A stretch of DNA of 64,000 bases from Ailurus styani (Eukaryota > Chordata > Mammalia > Carnivora > Ailuridae), in assembly GCA_002007465.1 (NCBI GenBank), contig LNAC01000162.1:923534-987533 (forward strand). The letters are read 5' to 3'. Below are positions 24,261 to 64,000 of the stretch, in pieces. Each line of letters starts with the position of its first letter. Positions within the stretch are counted from its first letter, which is position 1. The notes under the pieces are model-generated. The model made no database searches and was not told the DNA's origin. It saw only the letters and a program-made list of their open reading frames with translations. A program made the position numbers and the translations under genes.

Positions 24261-24744
24261 AAAGAAACATAAGATTATTGTAAATCTACAGGTCTACTAT
24301 ATTTTTACCATATTTTGTGTACTACCACAGTGTAGTGCCAAGTATAATACTGTTATTTTTAAATGTTTTCTCATTAAAAATGATTGTGCAACTGTTATTT
24401 GAGTTTATAATTATACCCCTTTCAAAAGATGAGGGACATGTAGTGCAGAGAGATCCCGCAGCTTGTAAGCGGTAAGTGGAAACAGCAGCGAAGCTGCCTT
24501 ATCTTCTCCCAAAGTCATTTGCTGTCCAGTGTTGTAAAAAAGAAATTGTTTTCAGCAGGAAAGTTCCTGTGTTACGGATGTCCTGGACTGATCACAAACA
24601 TTCCTTTCTGCCTCTGCCTTCCCACTAGAACCTGGGCTCTGGATCCCACATCCCAGACACCCTCAGTCTCAGAATGACTATATGCCCTGGTAGATGGATG
24701 AACTGATGGTCTGTTGAAAGCATTCCCCTGGGGAGTCGGTAAGC

Positions 24745-25110
24745 AGGCTGTAGTGTATCAACCGTGTGGACTACAACTCAATACACACGCGTGAACTGTG
24801 GATTCACATACAACATGCATGAATTTGAAATGCATTATGCTGACAGAAACTATACTCAAAAGGCTACATTTATATGACGTTTTGAAAAAGGGACAGAAAA
24901 TAAATCAGTGGTTGCCAGGGGAGGGGGGCGGAAGGGAGGAGGGGATTGTCTACACAGCAGCACAGGGGAATTTGGGAGTCATTGATAAAATGGGCGCATA
25001 TCTTGATTATGGTATTAGTTATGTAATGACATATTTATCAAAACCAAACACAAAAATGCGTGGAGTTTACTTAATGTAAATTGTACCTCAGTGCACTTGA
25101 CTAAAAAGCA
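24745..25110 (+). repeat. Old L1 (L1M-type) 3' end, sense
   Basis: GCATTATGCTGACAGAAAC, AAAGGCTACATTTATATGACGTTTTG and GTGGTTGCCAGGGGAGGGGGG, then TTATCAAAACCAAACAC...TTTACTTAATGTAAATTGTACCTCA: ORF2 tail and 3' UTR with its G-rich tract. It explains the open frame at 24798-25079. Confidence 0.8.
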
Positions 25111-26239
25111 TCAACTCAGATTTTCAATGGATAAAGCTCTTATTCTGGTGAGCGAGAGTAGACCATTGAATCAGTCAGCCCAGTTCTTCAAAAGCGCGTC
25201 CCCTTCCCTCGGTGCCCAGAGCAGCAGCCAGAACTTTTCCTGCATGCAGCAATCCCTGGATTCAGTTCAGCCCGCACTGAACTCTTGCTACTTCTGCAGT
25301 GGGAATACCCAGCAGATTTCACAGCTTTTAAGGGTTCTGTTGTTTATGAGTCCAAAGTAAGCGTCTGTTTTTATGAAAGGTACAGTGAAACTTCAACTTG
25401 AAACAAGCATCTAGGACCTCAGTCTGGTGTCTCTGTGTGCAAATGTTCTTGAGAGCAGTGATGACATTTGTTGCCAGAAACCATGCTGCCTGTCAGAGCA
25501 TTTCAGATAGTACTACACCTCACCTTGTGTACCAGCCTTTCCTAAGTAGTCTAAAGGGCGGTTTGTGTGCTGGTGTTCCTCATGTAAATGAAGTCATTAT
25601 CCTCTTAAAGGTATAACATTTCCTGTATGCGCTGGAGCTTTCTAAGAAACAGACTTGACCTTTCTTTCCCTCATTCAGGGTGCCCGCAGAGCCTGCCCTC
25701 ATTAGCTAGAATTTGACTCCATGACATTTTTACTTAATTTTCTTTTTCCTCTATGTTGGACACATGGGGCAACCATTTATGTTCTTTCTTGACCTGAGAT
25801 GCTCTCTAATCTCTTTCCAGCTGTGGCATTCGTCATTCAGTCACATCAGGATATGGTGACCCTTCTTTCCCCACGGCAATTCCCAACTGTTAATTGATTC
25901 ATTTTAGAGAAGGAACTAGACACAGTCCTATGGGCTTAGCTCCATTTAATTAGTGTTAACCAGGACAGTAGATAGAAAAGCAATTTCCTCTGGAGTGGAA
26001 ACATATTCTTTATAAGGTAATAGAAAAAAACAGTAGTAGTTTTTAAAGCCCTTGGATTTTTTAAGTGCTATGGATTGGTAATAGATTTGAAAGCAGTATT
26101 GCCTTCTATTAATACTGATGCTGACAATAATAATTATAAATAATATTCATAATAGGATTCAAACCCAGGTTTTTCAGATTACAAAGCCACCATACTGTTA
26201 ATCTAAATTATGCTAAGACATTTTTGTGATAACCACCAC
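25111..26239. other. Unassigned intron sequence
   Basis: No repeat recognised. The frame ending ...NEVIILLK before GTATAAC near 25610 superficially resembles an exon end but does not match PRKD1. Confidence 0.4.
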
Positions 26240-26445
26240 TGGGACTGTGCTAGTTATTTTGTGTCTTCCTCACGCCCAGTCAGGTGAGCTTTACTAAGCC
26301 AGTTTAATAAACAGGGAGACTGAGGTTCAGAGAGGTGAACTGTGACTTACCCAAGGTCACTCATTTGCTATGACCAGGATTAGTAGCCAGGTCTGCTCTG
26401 ACGTTGTGTCCACAAGCTTTCATCACTACGACACCATACTGCCTT
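26240..26445 (-). repeat. MIR, antisense
   Basis: AATAAACAGGGAGACTGAGGTTCAGAGAGGTGAAC...CCAAGGTCACTCATTTGC...CACTACGACACCATACTGCC: nearly full antisense MIR. Confidence 0.75.
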
Positions 26446-26634
26446 TACGATATTAAGGAACAAGTAAAGGCATACCCGAACAGCGTTGCTAGACACTTTT
26501 TAAAATGTGATCCAAATTATGGTTTTGACAGGCTTTGCTTTAAACTTCAAATACTGTATTTACAGATTATTTGAACTTCCTAAAACGTAGAACCTGCGAT
26601 CTGCAGACGAGCGTATGAGTTTTGAAGGCATTGC

Positions 26635-27010
26635 TTTATTTATTCAACAGTAGTTGAATATCATTAATATGTGCATGTAAAGTGAGAGAGAAGGTATGAT
26701 CTCTATCCTCCAGCAATCTCTTATGTCAGATGTGAACAGATAAAGGGGTAAGGAAGGGGGTTGCAATATAGAGTGATACATTTTATAACACAAGGGTGCC
26801 CAGGATCTTATGAGAACAAAGAAGAAGACATTTTACATCAGGTGGGGGTAGTCATACCACAAAAGCCTTCCCAGAGCAGGTGTTACTCATCCCCCGAGTT
26901 TGTGGATGAGTACAGTTAGCTACCTGGGGGTAGCCACATGCTGAACAAAGCAAAGGTTTGGGTGAAAGATAGGAAAGCATATATCAGTAGTGGCTGGAGC
27001 AAAAAGTGTA
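26635..27010 (-). repeat. L2 3' region, antisense
   Basis: TTATTTATTCAACAG at the start, then GATCTCTATCCTCCAGCAATCTC, CACAAAAGCCTTCCCAGAGCAGG and AAGGTTTGGGTGAAAGATAGG follow antisense L2 order. Confidence 0.6.
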
Positions 27011-27362
27011 TTGGGGGGAGTGTACCTGGTAGGCTTCTCAGTATGGAGATGGATAGAATAAAATAAGATTGCCTGTAGCTAGCCTTTAGTTACGTGGGGT
27101 TCTATTTTGTATCTGTTTCATGCTGGTAGCACCTTCCGGGGCAGAAGGCATTGCTGGCGGAAGGCATTGCTGCTTCTAAAGCAGATGTTCTGCAACAACC
27201 AGAGAGTGCAGTTGCCTGGGAGGGAAACAAAGGGTCCGTCACTGAGGCATTAACTCTTAACTCTGCTGGTTCATGAACAGATCATAGGCTGCTCCTGAGC
27301 AGGGCTGTAGCCCTGCCATCAAACACTCCTACTGTCTTGCTGCTTGCTTCTGGTTAAACAGA

Positions 27363-27397
27363 GGAGAAAAAAAAAAAAAAGAAGAAGAAGAAGAAGG
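27363..27397. repeat. Poly-A / (GAA)n microsatellite
   Basis: A-run followed by five to six GAA units. Confidence 0.9.
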
Positions 27398-27636
27398 ATT
27401 TATTTCTTCCTGAGCAAGAAGGAATACATGCAGACTTACTCAATTTTCATAATAGAACATAGGCCTTATCACCTGTCTGTCTGATGCCTAACAGTGCATA
27501 GGGGGCTGTCTTTGTATGTTAGTAGTTATATTCTAAATACCTGAAAGTATTAACATACTTTCTGTGACATAGCTTTATATAATTATCATAAATAAACCTA
27601 TTGTAACTATGCTTAAAAGAAGAGACTATTATTATG

Positions 27637-27844
27637 GGCGCCTGGGTGGCTCAGTGGGTTAAAGCCTCTGCTTTCGGCCCAGGTCATGATCTCAGGGTCC
27701 TGGGATCGAAGCCCGCATCGGGCTCTCTGCTTGGCAGGGAGCCTGCTTCCCCCTCTCTCTCTCTGCCTGTCTCTCTGCCTCCTTGTGATCTCTCTCCCGC
27801 TGTGAAATAAATAAATAAAAAATCTAAAAAAAAAAAAAAAAAAA
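27637..27844 (+). repeat. Young CAN-SINE, sense, with target duplication
   Basis: GGCGCCTGGGTGGCTCAGTGGG...AAATAAATAAATAAAAAATC and about 20 A, flanked by a perfect duplication AAGAGACTATTATTATG (27620-27636, 27845-27861). Confidence 0.97.
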
Positions 27845-27861
27845 AAGAGACTATTATTATG

Positions 27862-29795
27862 ACCCTTTGGCAAGTCAGCCAGTAGTGCCTGCTACATGAT
27901 CATGTTCATGAACTTTCCCATTCAGTTTATGCCATCACTGAAGATTTATGAGCTCCTCTTACTTTCTACAGTCATTTTTCTTTTATAGATTTGATGAACG
28001 TTCACTTCTGTTTCTTCAGGTTGGTGTTTCATTTGAACTTTTTATTCATCAGGTATAATATACATAATACAATATTACACATATATATGTGTATGTCTAT
28101 ATACATATATTTTGTATGTTTCCTTATTACTATATTATAGGACTATTTCCTATAATATAGGAAATAATATAAAATATATTTTATGAGCTATAAATAAGTT
28201 ATAAATTATTTATAATTTATAAATACTATATAAAAATATAATATTTCTTTTAATATAGGAAATGAGCTTCTAAATTATATTTCCCCCCAGTAGCTAATTG
28301 TTAATCATTTGTTAAATGTTTTCCTGCTGCACTGATTTACGATATTTCCTCCATCATATTTTAAATTCATACATAGAGTGGATTACTATGCTACGAAGAC
28401 CTGTCTTTTTTATGTCTCTTTTGTCTTACGTACAGCCAGGACATTTTTAAAATATCATAGTTTTATAGAATATTTTTATATTAACTAGGGCTGAACTTCT
28501 TCTTTACTCTCTTTTTAAACTTTTCCATTTGTATCAGGATATTTTGGTTTTCTTATAGAAGAACTTCAGGATAATTTTGTTAAGCCCAATAAGATTTTGT
28601 TAGAATATTCTGTTAGGATGTTGCAGTAGATGTTTTCTTAAGATTAAGAGTGAATTTTGAGCCCTCTTGTATAATTTATTATGGCCTATCTAAAATAGTT
28701 CATTTAAAGCCCTTAGATAATCTTTGTTCATCTACTGTATTTTCTTCTCAAATATATTTGTTCTTCTAATTTTTTGTCATTTGAAAATAGTCCTCTTCCC
28801 CTAGAAAAAAATAGAGAAAGAATTACAACTAAAAAATTCAGCTTTTTCTATTGTGTTTGCTAGCATTAAAGTCGTTTTTTTCCCCCCATGGTTCAGGACT
28901 ATCTTGGCTTCATCCTTTCCACATATAACATGGATGCAAGGCCCTTTGTTCTGTTTCAGGCTTTTTCAAAGATTTGGCTTTTTCTTTGTGTTAGTCTTCT
29001 TGCGGTGGCTCTTACTGTCCCGAACCACCATTTGCCGTCACTGGACTCTGTGCTGCCCCTTCTGCAGCTGATGCATTTTCTTTTTCAATATGAGATGGTC
29101 AGAGAGTTCTCTGAATGATTATGTCAGTTTCTCTAGCTCCCACCCCTTTTTCTTCCTCATTAGGGTAACTTGTTATTGTGCTATCAATCTGGCTTGAGAG
29201 ACCATTCCTCTTAGAGCCTACTTTTTTTAAGGGTCTCTGGCCATGGAGTTATAAAATATTTTCCCAGAACTTTCTGAACTGCCTAATCAACATATCTAAA
29301 TAAATTTTATGGGTTTTTTTCTCTTGGCCTCTCTAAGCTCTGGGATATTCATAGCCTCCCAAGTTCCCGTCATTGCACCTCACTAACGTTTTTCTGGTCA
29401 CATATGAGTCAAAAATGGAAATTTCCGTCTCATTTCTTCAAAGGGAGAATCTGGTACAAACATAGCTTGGAGAGACTGGGACAAATGAAGAAGCAGAAAG
29501 AAATGACCAGAAATGTGTGTGGGGACAGAGGTAGTACAGACATATGCAAGCTTAATTTTACAACCACTGTCAAATATGTGGGCCACAATATCTTCAAAAT
29601 GATCTGTTGTCAAACTTCAGGTAATTGCCGCATGGACAGTTGGGAGTCCTTTTGCTAACCGTCCTGACAGTGCACCAAAGAGGAAATGTCAAAAACTCAA
29701 GAGTAGTTATAATTATAAAGGAATATATAGCTAATCCTACAAATTGTCTATAATTAAATAAAATTGGACTATATAAAAATGTTCCCTCTTAATCC
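27862..29795. other. Unassigned AT-rich intron sequence
   Basis: Includes a low-complexity AT-rich block at 28060-28260 (repeated TATATA and ATAAATTAT). No exon or named repeat recognised. Confidence 0.4.
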
Positions 29796-29799
29796 CATT

Positions 29800-30030
29800 C
29801 TCTACTTTTCACAATACACTTCATCCTTTGGTTCTGTTCAGTGTCTGTCCTCAAGGAAGCTTTCCCTGACAGATCCAGGCAGTTCTAGTCCTTTCTTTTG
29901 TGTATCTATCTCTGCATTTTCTATTATGATTATTATGGATCTGTCATCCTCACTTTGACTTTGAACCCTCAACAACAGATACTGTTCTTCATCATTTTTC
30001 TATTTCACACATATACTACATTACTTAGTA
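29800..30030 (+). repeat. Probable L2 3' end, sense
   Basis: CCTCAAGGAAGCTTTCCCTGACAGATCC and ACCCTCAACAACAGATACTGTTC resemble the L2 3' end. Diverged. Confidence 0.5.
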
Positions 30031-30151
30031 GGTTGTAGATAGATCAGTAAAACTAGCATCCGTCAACTACATGCTTGAAGATATTAGGACCACTTGGCCT
30101 CCGCAAGCTAATTTATGAAAGATGTGAACCATGTCAAAGTTACAGAGAAGT

Positions 30152-30350
30152 AGGTGCCTGGGTGGCTCAGTGGGTTAAGCCTCTGCCTTCGGCTCAGGTC
30201 ATGATCTCAGGGTCCTGGGATCGAGGCCCGCATCGGGGTCTCTGCTCAGCAGGGAGCCTGCTTCTCCTCTCTCTCTGCCTGCCTCTCTGCCTACTTGTGA
30301 TCTCTCTCTCTCTATCAAATAAATAAATAAATAAAATCTTAAAAAAAAAT
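30152..30350 (+). repeat. Young CAN-SINE, sense, with target duplication
   Basis: GGTGCCTGGGTGGCTCAGTGGGTTAAGCC...CTACTTGTGATCTCTC...AAATAAATAAATAAATAAAATC, flanked by TTACAGAGAAGT (30140-30151, 30351-30362). Confidence 0.96.
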
Positions 30351-31084
30351 TTACAGAGAAGTGTTTGGGTCTCAGTATTAAAAAAATCTACTAATTTGAG
30401 ATATTCACAAATGCAATAAACTGATGTGTGAGGGGTCATCATTCCACTGACAGAAGCTCTCAAGGAACAGAGAATGATTTCTGTATATCTATTATGTGTG
30501 TGTCTGGATAAATGATAGGATGTTAAAGGACTTAATGTTTTCTTAGCCTTAAAACTGATGAGTATGTGTTTTTATATGGGAATGGTATCCAGAAGCTATT
30601 TGCAATATTCTGGAGGTTAAGGAAAAGGCAAATTTATCTACAACAAATCTTAATGGCTTTTAAAAAACTTAATAATGTTTTGCTCTTGGGCAGACTTACC
30701 AATTAAATGTGGCAACACTAGTTATCATGTGGACACAAAATTCCAATTGACTGTTAGTGATGTATTAACTTTGATTTTGTGACAGTTTAAAAACCAGTTA
30801 TTGTTACTAACTCCTATTTGTTTGGAGGGAGAAGGCTTTAAAAAATGGCCTCCATGCCGAAAGCATATTTAAAGGATAGTTGATCATAAATGGAATTAAT
30901 TTCATTCTATGGCTATTACATATCTTTTGCATCTCTGAGTTAAGGATGCATGATACAAGGTTAGTGTGTTATATTAAATTGTGATTTTAAAAATCTTCTG
31001 TAGTGATTAATAAAGATGCAGTTTATAATCCATAGTGTTTTTAATGGTCAGAGAAATATGATCATTTGATCCAGAGTAACTTAG

Positions 31085-31255
31085 AGCATTTGTATGGTTC
31101 AGGTGTGAAGACTGTTTGAATCAAGATCCTATTTTACCTAGGACAGCTCCTTAATTTCTCTGAGACTCTGTTTTCTCATTTGTAAAGTAGAGATGATAAT
31201 ATCTACTTAACAGATTGCTTGCGAAAAATGGAAAAAGATGATACTTGCAGTGTGT
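31085..31255 (+). repeat. MIR, sense
   Basis: GCTCCTTAATTTCTCTGAGACTCTGTTTTCTCATTTGTAAAGTAGAGATGATAATATCTAC is the MIR 3' half. Confidence 0.7.
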
Positions 31256-31311
31256 TAACCTTTTCCCTTGTATCTGTCCCAAATTGTTGATGCTGGAAAG
31301 AGTTAATGCTT

Positions 31312-31527
31312 CTGGGGTGCCTGGGTGGCTCAGTCCTTAAGCTTCTTTCTGCCTTCCGCTCAGGTCATGATCTCAGGACCCTGGGTTCTAGCCCGGTGTC
31401 GAGCCCCACATTGGGCTCCCTGTTCCGTGGGAAGCCTGCTTCTCCCTCTCCCACTCCCCTGCTTGTATCCCTTCTTTCACTGTCTCTCTGTGTGTGTCAA
31501 AAAAATAAAAGAAAATCTTAAAAAGAA
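31312..31527 (+). repeat. CAN-SINE, sense
   Basis: TGGGGTGCCTGGGTGGCTCAGTCC...GTGTCAAAAAAATAAAAGAAAATC, with imperfect flanking duplication AAAGAGTTAATG / AAAGAGTGAATG. Confidence 0.92.
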
Positions 31528-33520
31528 AAAGAGTGAATGGTGGTTCTCCCAAATTGCCAAAATTATCAATAAAAAAGAGTTACTGAAAATCTTGGAGGAG
31601 CTGACATTATTTTATTTTATTATGCAAATAATTTTGACCTCCAGAGATTATTTATTTTGCTTCAGGAGCTTCATTTCTCCTGTACTGCTAACCAAACAGT
31701 TTATTCCATTTTGTGCAACAATTCATAATGAACCGTAAAAGAACTACTGATTATTTTAGAGTTTTTGGCTCAGTTACCTGTTTCAAATGCTCAGTGACTA
31801 AGGAAAGCATGTCATTTTCTCCTCTCCTGCACACTGGTGTATAACAATAGACTTTGAATAGAGCAAATCAAAGAGACACAAATACCAGTATAAGGGGTCC
31901 ATTGTGCTTAGTTTGTAGCCCTGTCACATGCTTTTAATTTAGGTCGGTTGATTGATTATGACAAACTGACGGATAGCACATTGTTCCTCTCTTGGAGTCT
32001 CTAGACACTTTAATATTCCTACTCTTATCTGTCCATTTTGATTCCAAAACTTAAGTGAAATGGAATTACAGTATTCACTTTGTTTTCCTGTGCTAAGTGA
32101 TTATCTCTGAAGTGCAATTTTGTGATTAGGCGAGATGGCATGCATACACTCAGCTAATGCTGATTTCCCCCAGGGTGCAGAACAGGTAAATTCATAATGA
32201 ATGGATGTTGTGCTTTGATTTCAAATGGATGTAAAACCTCCCCACACTTGGTAGTTTTATTTTAAAAATGTATTTAATTATTCTAAAATTAACAGGAGAA
32301 TATTAAAATTGAACTTTACAAAATGGCATTTAAACATAAGTCAAGGGTGCTAACTGCTTATGAATGTTAATCCCCTTCAAAAGCTGAAAAAAACAAACTT
32401 ACCTGACATAAATAGGGTGGGGAGGGGGGTGGAGAAGGAGTGTGGTCATTGAAAATTTTCAGGTAAATTATTTATATGTTTTCTGATTAATTCAAAAATA
32501 TCTGAGTGCACAGCTTAGTATTCGTATTCTCAAATACTAATGTTCCCTATTTTGAAAACTACAGTAATTATTAACTAACTGGTATTATAGTATCGTCATA
32601 GTTGTTTGGTCCTGGGGGGTGACTTTTTAGGGGGAGGGGAAAGAAGAGGTAAGGAGTTAACGATTGGCACAAAGTATTTTCTTTGATATTTTAAAAACAA
32701 ATTTTGTCTGTAAGTAAGAGAGCTCAGTTTTAAAGAGAATTTACCATCCCCAAATTAGACGTGTTTGGACCAAATCATGCTCCTTTACTGGTAAGCATTG
32801 ACTATAGTACTGTGAAGTGAGAAACATAGTATGCAATTTCTCAAACTTATTTCAGTTGAAATCCTTTTTGTAAAGAGTATTAACACTAGTCAGAATTTCA
32901 TGTAGATGGTGTTTGTACGTGGTTGTTGGTTTTTTGATGAACTTCTTCTTCCCATACTTAAATCTCTTAGCATAATATCCAGTATATATTAAGAGCTCAA
33001 TAAATCCTAATTATTCTTGTTATTTTAATTATCTTTCCAACTGAGTGAAAGTCATAATTTTAATAAGTTGATTTTCAACAATAAAGCACATTAATTTAGA
33101 ATAAAGTGCTTTTATGCAAGCCTCAAAGAACAATCAACCCATTAAAATTTTTTTTACTTTTCTATTATGGTCCAGTTGTATGTCCTGTGAACCATCAGTA
33201 ATATTCTTTCTGCTGGAAGTGATTCACTTTCCTGCATGTTCTATTAGCACTTGCCCTAAGGGATGTGATACCCTCAGAGTTTTCCTCATAATTTTGGACA
33301 TGTACCTAGCAGAGGTGAATGGCCTACATTTTTACTATGTTCTCTAAGACACCTTCATACTTGAGTTAACAAGGTAAGCACTTCTAAGTACACTCAGTGA
33401 ATGCTTTGTTAGCCTATAGCCTGCTCTTCAAGGCCACAATGGGAAGACAGCAGATATTTATTCCCCACAGCATGAGGCTATTGAACATATCTCTTTGGGT
33501 GGAAATAGGGAAGATGAGAT
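31528..33520. other. Unassigned AT-rich intron sequence
   Basis: Contains G-rich patches at about 32413-32436 and 32612-32641 and a MIR-like scrap near 32970-33005. No exon recognised. Confidence 0.4.
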
Positions 33521-33630
33521 GTAACCTGGTATGATGAAAAGGACAGTGAATTGGGGGCCAGAACACCTATGGGTTGTAATTTTAGTTCTATTTAGTATCA
33601 TAGGCCACATTTTATAGTTTCTCTGAAACT
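33520..33630 (+). repeat. MIR fragment, sense
   Basis: GACAGTGAATTGGGGGCCAGAACACC...GTTGTAATTTTAGTTC resembles the MIR 5' half. Confidence 0.5.

Positions 33631-64000
<30,370 letters not shown>

Noticed and set aside
25565..25616. Possible upstream PRKD1 exon ending NEVIILLK before GTATAAC
   Set aside because: Superficially like the expected EVVLS end, but the flanking residues do not match PRKD1 and the phase is wrong for the split Ala codon at 35021.

Overview
The window is nuclear DNA of a carnivoran mammal, most likely a mustelid or close relative. About twenty tRNA-Lys-derived CAN-SINEs (the family starting GCCTGGGTGGCTCAGT and ending in AAATAAATAAAATCT) are present, with L1, L2, MIR, MaLR LTRs, hAT/MER5 and Tigger/MER2 relics. 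The young SINEs carry the GCCTCTGCYTTCGGCTCAGGTCATGATCTCAGGGTCCTGGGATCGAG core and the CTTGTGATCTCTCTC 3' part that I associate with mustelids; the species call is an inference. No prokaryotic, CRISPR or intact viral feature is present.

One protein-coding gene is recognised: PRKD1 (serine/threonine protein kinase D1, PKD1/PKC-mu), on the + strand. The window holds a central part of the gene. It opens with about 35 kb of intron, followed by six constitutive coding exons at 35021-35152, 36127-36287, 59102-59312, 59471-59548, 61701-61905 and 63340-63463. All have AG acceptors, GT donors and compatible phases, and together encode about residues 135-438 in human numbering: C1a, the serine-rich 14-3-3-binding linker, C1b, the acidic region and the start of the PH domain. 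The first ~134 residues and everything after the start of the PH domain (including the kinase domain) lie outside the window.

The best find is a 24-nt in-frame microexon at 45853-45876, inside the 22.8-kb intron between exons B and C. It encodes SPVSPGFE, has a strong pyrimidine tract and GT donor, and would insert eight residues containing two Ser-Pro sites into the regulatory linker. It is too short for ORF-based gene finding. The donor just upstream of this intron (GTACAA) is the weakest of the set, which fits alternative splicing.

Region by region: 1-35020 is intron, repeat-rich, with one 658-bp assembly gap (12191-12848) flanked by poly-T and poly-A; 35021-36287 carries the C1a exons; 36288-59101 is a long intron with the microexon, a tail-to-tail pair of old L1s containing nested SINEs (40225-43670), and a SINE inserted in another SINE (55681-56011); 59102-63463 carries the C1b, acidic and first PH exons with short introns; 63464-64000 is the start of the next intron. 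The C1a and C1b fingers are interrupted by introns at the same place and phase, a trace of the ancestral C1 duplication.
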